A DNA stretch of 64,000 nt from Pogostemon cablin (taxonomy: Eukaryota > Streptophyta > Magnoliopsida > Lamiales > Lamiaceae). The position numbers and the translations under genes are program-made. Positions within the stretch are counted from its first letter, which is position 1, and every line of letters begins with the position of its first letter. Shown here piece after piece: positions 12,421-23,052 of this stretch. The DNA is taken from NCBI GenBank assembly GCA_023678885.1, contig CM042962.1, forward strand, positions 18,304,336 through 18,368,335, read 5' to 3'. The notes under the pieces are model-generated. The model was given only the letters and a program-made list of their open reading frames with translations. It searched no databases and had not been told where the DNA came from.

Positions 12421-12619
12421 GCATGACCTACCCATTTATTAATTATTAAAAATATTTTTTTTTATTTTTTATTTTTAAAAATTCATAATCAGATATCATT
12501 TTTTATTATATATATTATCACTTTTTATATCTCTTACAAATTAATCATAAATTAATTTATTTAATTAATTATTATTTTTTATAAATGAGTTTCATTTTTA
12601 TTAAAACTAGTATTTCCCG

Positions 12620-13010
12620 TCCATGCGTTGCACGGTGAGCATTTTATTATAGAATCATTGGTAATTTTTTTAATAGTTATGTATTTATATGAATATGTTT
12701 AAACTTCTCTCATCTGGTTTTTGGTGTGGTATGAATTTTTTTGTCGTATTATTTCTTTATTTAATTTTGTAATTATCCCATATGTGTTTTGCACGGAAAT
12801 AATCATATTTTGTGAATAATTTTTAAGTATTTTATTATATAATTATTGTTAATTATATTTTATTTTTAATAGTTTGATCTCTACAAATATGTATGAGCTT
12901 GTCTCGTTCGGTTTTGGTATGGTTAGAATTTTGTTATAGCATTATTTTTGTATTTATATTTTTAATTATCCTATATGTGTTTTGCACAAAATTAATTATA
13001 AATATTGTTA
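12620..13010. repeat. Diverged tandem repeat of about 192 bp
   Basis: Two diverged copies align: the TATGTGTTTTGCAC string recurs at 12781 and 12973, and the 'ggtttttggtgtggt' phrase recurs about 195 bp later. The leading CCGTCCATGCGTTGCACGG is a common plant repeat end. I cannot assign the family. Confidence 0.55.
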
Positions 13011-13781
13011 CCTATTATTGGTTTTCTTTCTTATATTTCCTATGTTCTCCCGGCTTTCTAGTTATATATTTTCAATATGGGATCCGTTTCTAATAGTTTC
13101 ATTAGCGATTAAACTATCTCTGTGTGACCCTCCTAACATATTCTAATATAATCATCCACTTTACATTGAAATACTATATTCAATAATTACAATGTTAGAA
13201 GCAAATGTAATCATTAAGACGGAATAGAGGGATTTTTTTTTTGTGTATTGCGTAGTTGTAGTAATGTTAAAAAATTTCAACTGCCCATCATTCTACTAGG
13301 TGGAGGTTTGTTTGCCATTGAACATTAGAACCAAAGCACTAGATTCAGTATATGTTCACCATTTTGGTTAGTTTCCATTGGTCTGAATCTAGTAATTAAT
13401 AATTATATAAATTTCATACATGTGGCAGTGTTGTGGGATTTTTTTTTTAATCTCTAAATTATGAAACTCTCTTTATAACCATTTAATAACTGCTTTTATT
13501 TGCCTGCAGATGATTTATACAATTGAAATCGTCTTTTGATTTTGTGTCTATCCTGCTAAATACGATTCCTTCCATTAACTTCAATTGTTAAATTATTGTT
13601 GTTAAAAACTGCAGTTAAGATTCGATTAAGCAGTAAAAAGTAAGCAAACCTAATAACCACAAATCACACAATTTTAAAATTAGTGCATCAGGACTTGAAC
13701 CATTAAATTTATTTGACCAAAAAAAAAATCTGAATGTATAGGGAAAAATTAGCTGCATACAAACTTAGGTGAAAGACATAC

Positions 13782-14019
13782 CTAATTCTGCATCAAGAAG
13801 GTGATTACCATACAAATCAAGGATAAATTCATTTATGTTTTTCACCTTCCAGAGCCTGGAAGTTGTTACTTTCAAAACATTTCTGAATACCTCCTTGAAC
13901 ACAACGTTCTTACACCTACCTATGGCCCGATTATTTTGTAATAATTTATTTTTGGTCAAAATTATTGTAGCCAAAATGTTATTCACCTTCTCATTCCATT
14001 TTGTTTCTCCCGCAGCCAT
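13782..14019 (-). CDS. Candidate first exon of an unidentified gene or captured gene fragment
   Basis: On the minus strand an ATG at 14019 opens 79 codons plus one base, ending at a clear donor (AATTAG|GTATGT, GT at 13781-13780). The peptide is basic, starts MAAGETKWNEKVNNILATI and contains WKVKNINEFILDLYG. I recognise no domain. The left arm of the foldback at 14024-14432 starts five bases upstream of the ATG, so exon and foldback may belong to one mobile unit. No second exon was identified. Confidence 0.3.
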
Positions 14020-14023
14020 AAAG

Positions 14024-14432
14024 AGTTTTTAGGAAAAATTATTGTTGCCCTAATTTTATTAACTCCTGGATGCTGGCTCGCTGAGAATTGATTGGAGTTC
14101 AGCAACGAGGAAGAGGATCTGTGATGGCAGCGTCTGAAAGAGGGGCATGTAATCAGTTTAGCTGCAGTATATGTGATCTAGCTTGAAGTGGGCGGTGGTT
14201 CGGTGGCGCAAAGGTAGATAAGAAGCGGAGTTGGGGGGAGAAGAAGAGGGAGAAGTATACCAAGTGCCGGATTGTTTAGTCAGAGAACACTTGGATGTTT
14301 TTTCATAATCTGATGCTCATCCTCACGGATCTTCTTCATCACCACTGAACTCCAACCAATTCTCAGTGGGGTCAATATCCAGGGAGTGAATAAGATTAGG
14401 GCTACAATAATTTTGCCCAAAAACCCTTTTTA
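14024..14432. repeat. Foldback element with arms of about 80 bp
   Basis: The arms 14024-14105 and 14342-14432 are inverted repeats that are mostly complementary by eye. Both contain GAACTCCAAYCAATTCTCAG and CCCTAATYTTATT, in opposite orientation. They flank about 237 bp of GC-richer sequence. It could be a long-TIR MITE or a hairpin small-RNA locus. Confidence 0.7.
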
Positions 14433-14978
14433 AATGTTATCACTTTTCATTTATAGTATAAACTATTAATCAATTGGGTATTATTTTTTTCTTGTAAAGG
14501 TTATCAATTCTTTTCCTTCTCACGGAAATCATTCGTAAAACAAAATCACATAAGCCTTTAATATTATGAATTATTCATAATATAATACAAATTAAAAGTT
14601 ATCACTCTTATTTGATAAGTATTTTTTTAATATTAAAAAAATTGTTACTATTTTTTAAAAATATTATCACATTTTATAAATTTATAATATTTAAATTTTA
14701 AAAAATAAATTATTTTTTTTAAAAATTAATACAATTTAAATAATAAAAAATATAAATTAAATAAGGAAAACGTAGAGAAATATATATAAAGGTAAGGTCT
14801 AATTATTTTTTCCTTTCATAATTAATTTTTTAATTTTATATAAACCAAACAAAGCCCTTTAAATTTATTAAAACTCAATTAATTTTACTCTATAAATAGA
14901 TAATTTTTCAATTTTTTTTTAAATTCATAACAATCAAACAATACCCTTTAAAATTATTTGTTTGGGTTAATGGATAAT

Positions 14979-15007
14979 CCGTCTCACATAAGGAGATTCG
15001 TGAGACG
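14979..15007. repeat. GTGAGAC-type palindrome, copy 4
   Basis: CCGTCTCACATAAG is followed by CGTGAGACG, giving inverted arms around a short centre in AT-rich DNA. Confidence 0.6.
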
Positions 15008-15112
15008 TTTTCACCCAAGTCTTTGCATTCAAAATATAAATACATTCAAAATCAAATAATTTAAAAATAAAATAATTAAAATTTCAATTTCCCATGTAAT
15101 ACGCAAGTTTTA

Positions 15113-15114
15113 TA

Positions 15115-15196
<82 letters not shown>
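15113..15196. repeat. (TA)n microsatellite
   Basis: About 80 bp of uninterrupted TA dinucleotides from about 15118. The Tyr-Ile-rich open frame crossing it is an artefact of the repeat. Confidence 0.95.
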
Positions 15197-15199
<3 letters not shown>

Positions 15200-16019
15200 C
15201 ACACAAGTTTTTGCCATTGTTTTTATATTTCGTAGATTGAGTAAAAAATAATATTATATTTTTAATAAAAAAAAGTGATATTAATAAATGAAAAGTGATG
15301 TTAGTCCAATTAAATAATTTCACGTTTGTCCAATTAAAAAACTTCGTAAACAATTCGTATAACGAATAAGAAGTGATAATATTTAAAAAAAAAATAATAT
15401 GTAAATAATCATAAAAAAAAAGTTATAATAATCTAATTAAACAATTTGATAAATAATTCATTGGATGAATAAAAAAGTTATAATAATTCTATTTAAAAGT
15501 GATATAATGTCCAATTAAATAATTTCAATATATTTATTGAATGAATAAAAAGTGATAATATTTTCATAAAAGGGATACATGTTTAATGGAAAGCGTTGTC
15601 TCTTTAATTGAATTATTTAATGAATAAATTCGTAAAATGTATAAAAATCATAACATTATTAGTAAAAATATATTCAATAAAATAAATGTAATAACTATTT
15701 ATTGCATGAATAATTAATCATAGAGATAAAAGAAAAGATTTTTTAATTAAAAAATCTTATAAAAAATTATATTACTTTAAATTAACTCTTTCTTTATACC
15801 AATATATTAATTTTCATCAATTTTAATTTAATTGAATTTATTTGTCTTGTATTATAATATAATATTGTAATTAAATAATTTATTATACTTAATGTAATTA
15901 AAATAAAAAGAAAGTAATTAGATAATCAAATTATTGGCTCATAATCAAATTAGTGCACAAGCGGCTCATAATCAAATCCAATGCTTCCTTTATTATAAAC
16001 GAGTAAGTAAGGATCCTTT

Positions 16020-16160
16020 GTGAGACGGTTTCAACCCAAGACATACACTTAAAAAAAAGACAAAAATTTGTGTGAAATCGTCCCACGTAACTTAAAAAAA
16101 AGGCAAAGACTTATGGAGATGTCTCATGTAAGTGTCTTACATAAGCCTTTACGTGAGATG
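16020..16160. repeat. GTGAGAC-type palindromes, degenerate cluster
   Basis: GTGAGACGGTTTC at 16020, GTGAAATCGTCCCAC near 16072, and TGTCTCATGTAAG with TTACGTGAGA to about 16160, followed by 'AAAAAGTGATA' tracts. These are decayed members of the same family. Confidence 0.55.
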
Positions 16161-16344
16161 AATAAAAAGTGATACTCAATCGATGAAAAGTAATAATAGT
16201 GCAATAAAAGTGATAACAATTTATAATATAAATAGAAAGTGATAACATTTTATAACAAAAGTGATAACTAATTACGAAAGTATAAAATAATCTCAACATG
16301 AAATGGTCTTACACAAGACTTGCCGTTAAAAAAATTGTTATATC

Positions 16345-16587
16345 TGTTGTAAAGTATTTGATTAGAACGATGAGAGAAGCATAAAGAAGAAAAGAAGAAT
16401 ACGGAGGAGAGAGAAAGAGAGATATTTATTAACCGGTATTATTTATGAATCAGTACAAAACCTTAATATTCTTACACTTTATATAGAGAGGAAAAAGGGT
16501 ACAATGGTAAACAAACTCTCTTCCTATTATAATGATATAAGGAATAATGTCCATATAAAATATTTCACAACACTCCCCCTTGGACAT
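16345..16587 (-). mobile_element. 3' LTR and polypurine tract of a Copia-like element (minus strand), truncated
   Basis: A 228-bp LTR runs from TGTTGTAAAG (16345) to TTTCACAACA (16572), with terminal TGTTGT/ACAACA. Its right neighbour, read on the minus strand, is GTCCAAGGGGGAG, a strong polypurine tract, so this is the 3' LTR of a minus-strand element. Only about 30 bp of interior remains before LTR B starts at 16605, so B probably inserted into it or deleted the rest. Confidence 0.7.
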
Positions 16588-16795
16588 TACGACATTACGA
16601 CGTCTGATGAGAGTGATAATTTACGTATTTTGAGCTATGATTTGTGTGGAAATCGAGTACGATTTGGGCTATTATCGAGGTAAATCGGTATATTTATGGG
16701 AAATCCACGAATCAGAGGCTACAGAGGCTATTTGAGCATATTTATGCAGAAAAATAGGTCAGAAGTGCTTAGAATCGAAAACACGAAGACCGAGA

Positions 16796-16968
16796 CACCA
16801 CTCGACCTTAGGAGGAGTCGCTCGACCAACACATGTTGGTCGAGCGAGGTTGAAGTTGGTCGAGCGAATGTCTGTACAGAGTTTCAGCGAATAGGGAGGC
16901 TGCTCGACCACCACTCGACCTGGACGAAGTCCGCTCGACCTCGCTAATTTTGGTCGAGCGGGGACACG
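16796..16968 (+). repeat. Inverted-word cassette in LTR B (CGCTCGACC / GGTCGAGCG)
   Basis: About eight words in both orientations. The best pair is CGCTCGACCAA (16819-16829) and TTGGTCGAGCG (16836-16846), perfect 11-bp arms around six bases. The cassette ends GGTCGAGCGGGGACAC, a string that also ends the internal cassette of element C near 50790. Confidence 0.85.
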
Positions 16969-17063
16969 CGCGCCTATTTTTAGTAATTCTAACCCTCCTG
17001 TGCGTGAATTGACATAATTTCCAAGAAAAGCCCAGTAAAAGTCCGTAAAGAGAGTTTTACACA

Positions 17064-17070
17064 TATAAAA
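17064..17070 (+). promoter_or_regulatory. TATA box of LTR B
   Basis: TATAAAA lies about 95 bp downstream of the word cassette, the same spacing as in LTR Z. Confidence 0.6.
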
Positions 17071-19065
17071 AGGGATGCCGATCACATAAAAAAGGGAGTT
17101 AGATTCCACATCCATCCTACACCACATCAAAACCCTAACTCCATTCTCAGAAGCTGTAGAGAGAGATTCATGCATCGAATCAAGTGAGAACTAAGTGAGA
17201 TTCAAGACGGAGCGAGAAGCGATGACGCCCACTTCTAGGGTTTACTTCGCAACTTAATCTTTCTTGTAATTTTCAGGACTATATGTAAGATCTATACAAA
17301 CACCATGAACATTTTTCGAAGTGTCATGGGCTAGAACCACTTTGGTAGTTCTAGGGTTATGAAGGTTTTCATCTAGTTAATTGAATTTCCGTGTGTATAC
17401 TCCATACAACACTGCTTGTGGATTTATTTTATATAAGACAATGCTTTATTAATTCATACTTAGAGTTGTTTTGTGCATCTTTAACTGTTATGTGGAGTCT
17501 GAATACATATCTTTGTTATTGATTGAGTGCGTTCACTGCTGAGCAGGATTCTATGTTTTATTCTAAGTAAGGGGATTCTGAAACTTCATTAGAACTATCT
17601 TATATAAATACTTATTAATTGAATTGAATTCGGGTTAATAAGTAGGATAAAGAGGATAATTATATAGTACCTATAAATGGAGATCATATCGGGTTAGAGT
17701 ACTTAGTGCACGAGAAATAATTGATACTGATAGTACCTAGAAATGGGGGTATAGTTATGTTCTTGCTCCAAGGTGATTCACATATATTATACGCTTATCT
17801 GCTTGTATCTATAGAGTAGATTTGCATGGTTTAGTGATGCATCCATATTCCACAAGGCAGAGTCGGACATTGACATACGGAAAGGAGATTAATTAGTGAA
17901 ATTGGATGGCCCGAAGAGCTACTGTTAGGCATAAATTGTGTACTCAACTTAAATCCCCAAGTGTAGGGATGTCAATTGCAGTGACAAGTATCTCAGTTAA
18001 ATATCGTTCCCACTTAGACAATTAATTATCTATTTTACTGTAAATTGCTATCTAACTATAATTAACGTAACTAATTTTCAGGATTTGAATTTAATTAATA
18101 TCTAAAGTGTTGAAATAACAAATAGCTTATAAATAAAAGTAAAGCAAAGAATAATTCGAGAGTGAAATAAGAGAGAATAACAACTCTAAGGTTTCAGGTG
18201 TAGTGCAATTGATTTGGTTCCCCTGGACGTCCTATTGTTCATTCATGCTATTTTAATGGAAAAACATCACCAGACCCTATTAACTTACCAAATATGATTC
18301 GATTTCTAGTTAATAGTATCGTTCAATTAATAACAAAAAATGCGTGGACAGTTTTGAACCCCCTTCCTAGATACCAATAAGGAAAACTTAAGAAACCTCC
18401 GGATGGCCAGTTTGACTAACATATATTCTCTAAAAATACCACTCAATCCTATTCACTTCATACTTGGATTCTTAATTGCATTGTTTCACTAAGAATATCA
18501 AGTATCTAGTTTACCAGCCCTTAGGATTATCGTGTTCACGGGCAAACTACTATAATCCCTAGCAAATAGATAATATTAAGTATGTATGCACACAAGCTAA
18601 CACAACATACCAACCATCACGGGTAACATCAATAGCATATTATGAAGACGTTATAAACATATAATATAGTCTGAATAAATCGAATAAAAAAGAATAATTA
18701 ACAACATGAATTCACAATATTTATCTAGGTTTCCAAATCAACTACCCTAACCTTCAATCCTTAGAACTGTAAAAGGTTCTTACCCCATGAGGTTACATAC
18801 AACACTCATGGCTGTAAAGTTCATAATCAAATCAACAAAGAAGAAATTAAGAAAAGAATACAAAACCCTAGTGTCACGTGGTTTGCATTTTTTCTCCATC
18901 TCTCCGATTGGAATGGCTCTCAAAACTACACTTGAATCTTCCTATCGATAGAATGGATGTATTAATTATGATGTGAGTGGATGTGGATAGATGATGCGTG
19001 AATGGAATTCACGATCTGTTCTGATGGTGTGTGTTCGATCCTCTGTCCAAGTGTTCTGGATCCCT

Positions 19066-19072
19066 TTTTATA
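19066..19072 (-). promoter_or_regulatory. TATA box of the element A 3' LTR
   Basis: TATAAAA on the minus strand, about 90 bp downstream of the word cassette in element orientation. It is conserved in the other A LTR at 33066-33072. Confidence 0.6.
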
Positions 19073-19164
19073 TCTTGGGCCATGAAAACTGACTCACTTG
19101 GGCTATTTTTCATGTTGTCATGCACAGTAGGATAAAATCTCAATTTTTGGCCCAAACTAACACA

Positions 19165-19563
19165 ACACGAGTTAGGATTCCCAACTCGAGTTGCGACACG
19201 ACTCGTATTACTTTGAAATGAAATCCGTGTAGACCTAACACGAGTCGTGTTAATAACTCGTGTCTTTGCCTGTAAATTCGAGCTGCGATGCTCTGAAACT
19301 GATTTGGCCATGGACTCCATCACGAGTCAAGCTGGCAAGTCGAGCTACTGCCTGTCAACTCATGTTGGCTCTTTGGACAACATCCGACGTTGCTCTACCT
19401 TACACGAATTGTTACACGGCTTGGGCCAAACGCAACACGACTTGTGCTGCAAGTCGTGTTGGCCCAGTGTAAGTCGTGTTGCATGTTTGTACATTCTGAC
19501 CTCCTACGGTGCCCAACTCGACTCGAGTTGCTAAGTCGTGCTGATCTATGCAACTCGTGTAAG
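19165..19563 (-). repeat. Inverted-word cassette in LTR A (CAACACGACT / AACTCGTGTT)
   Basis: About 400 bp dense in ACGAGTT, AACTCG, ACACGAGTCGTGT and AAGTCGTGTTG in both orientations. Examples are the ACACGAGTCGTGT palindrome near 19240 and CTCGACTCGAGTTG near 19517. The same vocabulary recurs inside element A at 25109-25404. Confidence 0.8.
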
Positions 19564-19766
19564 CCCCCTTTTCACTTGTTTCTTGCTCGTTTTTGGTTCT
19601 GCTTCATTTTAGCCTATTTTAGCCTTCAAAACTCAACAAAATACCTTAGTAGCACCATAATAATGTAAAATATGCAAACCACGGAATTCTACATAAATAT
19701 ATGACCTTATCCTAACAAAAATAGTGTATTGTGAGACCGAAAAGACATAAATTTCTACTCTCATCA

Positions 19767-19780
19767 ACCTTCCAAACTAC
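19767..19780 (-). promoter_or_regulatory. Polypurine tract of element A
   Basis: On the minus strand GTAGTTTGGAAGGT abuts the TGATGAGAGT LTR start. The usual G5 run is interrupted (GGAAGG), consistent with decay. Confidence 0.75.
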
Positions 19781-21138
19781 CATGTTGTTCGTCCCCGAAC
19801 AATGAATTCAAAACAAGAGATAGATGAGAGTTGAAATTCTACAGCAAATAAGGGATACACATATCCAAACCAAGACAATATACTCAAATGACGAAATTAC
19901 TATCAATTAAAACACGCACGTCAAATTAGTCACTTCCTATTTCAGACTGCTCATCATCCACTTCTCACGGATAGTATTTACACTCATTGCTCAAGTGTGA
20001 GAAGTACACTTTAATGACTCAAATATATGCACTCAAATCAATTTACATGCACGCGTACCCATAAGCTTGATAATTATCTAAACTCTCTACTAACTTAAAA
20101 GACTTAACAATTGGTTCACAAAGGACTTGCTCCGGGTTGTAACATTGGCTCTTTGGAAAAGGGTAGATAAATATGGGATAAGTGACTAGATCACTAGTAG
20201 AGAATCAAAAGTAGAGATATATTTCAACACATATACTTGACAAATCAATCTCCTTCTCTTTTTTCTCTTTCTCTTTCCCTTTCTTTTCATCATTTCAGTT
20301 CTCCCTTAACCACAAAATCAATATTTTCTTCTTTTTTCTTTCTCTCTCTTTTTTTTTCAGTAGGGTACCAGTTTCCGGCACTACCCTATAATTTGGGGTA
20401 CCAGTTTCAGGCACTATTCCCTTTTTGCAAATTTTAACCATCCCTCTTTTCAATCACCATTCACCAACGTTTATCTTTCTAATTTTCTTTACACAACACC
20501 AATCTTACCCCTTTAATTCTCTACTAGGATAGGTATTTAAAGGACTTTAAAGGATTAATTTGGCTATCTTCATAAGTTTCCAACTAATAAGGCTAAAGGC
20601 TCAAACTGGAGACTCTGGATTATATTGGAAGGTAGGATAAAACTTTGGCTAGTGACTTAATAAAGAAAAAAAATGGCCTAAGTTCATTTCCCATCATCTA
20701 ATCAATCGTCTAGTCTCAAGTAGATTAAGAGTCAAGTTCTAGAATACATGCATGTGAACGATGTTCTCAAGAAATAAACCAATCATGTGAAATTTCATGA
20801 TTCTAAGAAGCTCAAATCTCACATGGATTTAGCAGAATAATGAGCACTCCTACATAGGCATATAAACCAATTTTAATACATACAACAATCTTAAGTATTC
20901 CAACACCCAAATGTATATCTAGCTGGATTATCATCATAACAATGTATCATAACACCATATTCTCACTTAATTCATGCTTCAGTTCCACATATTACCACTA
21001 CCTCACATCAAACACAAAATTCACTTAGTACAGGCTGATCAAATAAAACATAAGAACCTCACAGATAATCAACTATCTAGCTATAAAGCACCACATATAA
21101 CATGAAACAAAAAAAAGTACAACCTCTTGATAAAACTG
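19781..21138 (-). other. 3' untranslated region of element A
   Basis: Non-coding sequence between the downstream ORF and the polypurine tract. It has the 'TCTAGAACTTGACTCTT' phrase shared with Z (20736-20720), two 7/14/7 hairpins, and next to them a long pyrimidine run (20240-20360, purine-rich in element sense). Confidence 0.75.
20361..20421 (-). other. Tandem 7/14/7 hairpins in the 3' UTR of element A
   Basis: Hairpin 1 is TAGGGTA (20361-20367) and TACCCTA (20382-20388), seven perfect pairs around a 14-nt loop. Hairpin 2 is TGGGGTA (20394-20400) and TATTCCC (20415-20421) with the same loop length and a decayed stem. In element sense both loops read GTGCC..GAAACTGG. Confidence 0.75.
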
Positions 21139-22800
21139 CTAATCCTCCTCGCCACCATCAGGTACATCATCATCTTCGGCTCCCTCGCCATCACCTGAAC
21201 CCATCCGCCACTCATCAATGTCTCTCCTAAGATCCTCAAAGTCAGATATCCTAGTGGCGATGTCATTGGTGTTCGTGGCCAACGCACTGATATGTCTGTC
21301 AGAAACAGCCTGATTCCTCAATACTGTGACAATCTGCCGACTCATCTCCCTGTTCTCCTCAGTTCGCTGTCTGTCCTCCTTTCTTCTATGCCTGTTCTCC
21401 TCCATCAAATACTCATTGTGCATACGTGCACCTTATTCCTATTGTCCTCACCAATCATACATGGGTGCCCATGCCTCAAATTCGGGTGGAGAAGCAAGTG
21501 GTGCCATCCCATATAGAGGAACTCCATCAAAATTAGGTGGTGTTGCATACTGCTATGTCCCTACAAACTGATCATAGTGTTGGGCATCAGCGAACTCTCC
21601 AGCTCCTTGGCCACCTCCACCTAAATCTTCCTCCATCTGCTGCGGCTGCTGCTTTGGAACCTCAGGCTCTTCCATGGCCATCGGGAATATCCTAGCCAGT
21701 GCATTCCTCTCTATATTCTGCCAAGTATGGTTTATTATCCCTTCACGAATGGCCACGTGATCATTTGTGTCCATCAGAAGATTCTCCTCGGTTCTAGCTG
21801 TAGTGAACTGATGCAGTGTCATAGGGAACAAAAATGACAACCCATCCTCATTAATTACATACATGATTCCTTGGGGTCCCTTTTCATGATCCCTCTCTAA
21901 ACCAAAGCTATCATATCCAGGTCTGGCGGATCTCTGATGTACTTCATCCCCAACGTGTCAATATTGTAATGATAGGCGATAGGAGTAATCATTCCTCCTA
22001 TATTAACCTTCTGTGTTGAACATACCTTGAACCGGTGAAACTGGTACAGAAGGTAAGCAGCTAAGTTGAACTGAATTAACCATGCACCACAAGACATACA
22101 ACTCTCCTTGGGTGATGCTACCCCTTTCTGCCTGTCAGAAAATTGTGCTAGACAGAATTTGATCCATGTATCGCAGAACTGGATTTTTGATGAAAGTGGC
22201 CTTCGCCACACTCGACTTAAACCTCTTCTTACCTGTGATGGACTCCCAAAACTCATCAGCCTTAAACCTCTTATCCTCAACAAAAGCAACACCCACTGGA
22301 GCTCTCAATGCTCGGTTTAAACCATCCAAGTCAATCTCTTTGAATACTCCTCCCAGATAAAACTCAGCAGCGTAAGGGAGTTTGTCCATCGGATCTGAGA
22401 AGACCTTCAACGTGGATAAGAACTCCGCTGTCAACTGAAAGTGGGTTCTTCCTTTCTGCTCTATAAACTGACGGATCCCAACCCGGTCGAACATATCTAA
22501 GATATCCTCAGTAATTTTCAAAGTAGTCATGGTTCCATCATCTTGATACCGAGTACGGCTGATCTTATCTGACACTTTCTCCAATATCGGTGCTATATAG
22601 ACCCAATTATTCATATTCAACTTGAAGTCCGAAGGCAATCTCTTGAGTCTCCTCAACTTATCCATGCGTTAACTGTATCATCTTGTGGTTGACTCGATGA
22701 ACTGGAAGAACCTTTCCTCTTCTTACTTGGCTCGTCTCCCTTATCTGTTTCTTTCCTTTTCCTTTTCCTCCATCACTAGCATCACCCTTCTTTCCTCTAC
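21139..22800 (-). pseudogene. Athila-type ORF downstream of pol, exon 2 (element A)
   Basis: This is the Athila ORF in the env-like position, matching my memory of the ATHILA ORF-1 protein family (Pfam PF03078). The sequence starts after a TTTCAG acceptor (22803-22801), is Lys/Ser-rich (SKKRKGSSSSSS in one frame), then has RTRYQDD, FIEQKGRTHFQLTAEFLSTL, and, after a frameshift near 22140, IGGMITPIA. The C-terminal part (21423-21139) is a coiled coil with an acidic tail. At least three frame changes and some stops break it. Element B carries the homologous exon at 39177. The biochemical role of this ORF is unknown; I see no signal peptide or membrane segment that would support a true envelope. 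Confidence 0.75.
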
Positions 22801-23052
22801 CTGAAAGGAATGCAAAATTTTTAACCACACTCTTTATAATCTGAACACAAGATACTCACTTAATATGAACTTTGCGTAGGACAACAATAACTATTATCAA
22901 TCAAATTCAACAATTCAACATACTCAAGTCCTTATCAAGTGAAATTTTCAACATATAGACATGAATAAATCTCACTTAACAAAACCTAAACATGCTATTT
23001 TCCATCCAAACTATGAATCCAATCATAGTCTAGCATGCTTCCCACAACATTT

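Larger units (their letters stand above)
16605..17922 (+). mobile_element. 5' LTR of Athila-type element B, interrupted by element A
   Basis: It starts TGATGAGAGTG and contains a word cassette (16796-16968), a TATA box (17064) and an R-U5 part that aligns with LTR Z (the 'gttctagggttatgaagg' stretch at about 17344 and the 'cggacattgacat' stretch at about 17868). It stops at 17922, where LTR Z still has about 270 bp to go. At exactly that point the TGTTAGGC end of element A begins. Assignment to element B at 33201 rests on shared GCTCGACC words and nesting logic, so it is an inference. Confidence 0.7.
17923..19766 (-). mobile_element. 3' LTR of Athila-type element A (minus strand)
   Basis: A 1844-bp LTR. 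On the plus strand it begins TGTTAGGCATAA and ends ACTCTCATCA. A polypurine tract adjoins it on the right (19767-19780), so it is the 3' LTR of a minus-strand element. Its first roughly 1270 bp match 31928-33200 at about 90% by eye over the part I compared. It has a TATA box at 19066-19072 (minus) and a word cassette at 19165-19563. Confidence 0.9.

Noticed and set aside
15084..15353. 89-codon minus-strand frame with a long Tyr-Ile run
   Set aside because: The run is the translation of the (TA)n microsatellite.
16759..17175. 138-codon minus-strand frame
   Set aside because: Antisense to LTR B and crossing its word cassette, whose symmetric words keep both strands open.
19247..19668. Overlapping plus-strand frames
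   Set aside because: They lie in the LTR A cassette on the strand opposite to the element; word symmetry explains the open frames.
21139..22800. Treating the downstream ORF as a true envelope gene
   Set aside because: No signal peptide, membrane anchor or cleavage site is visible. The motifs match the ATHILA ORF family, and 'env-like' describes position only.
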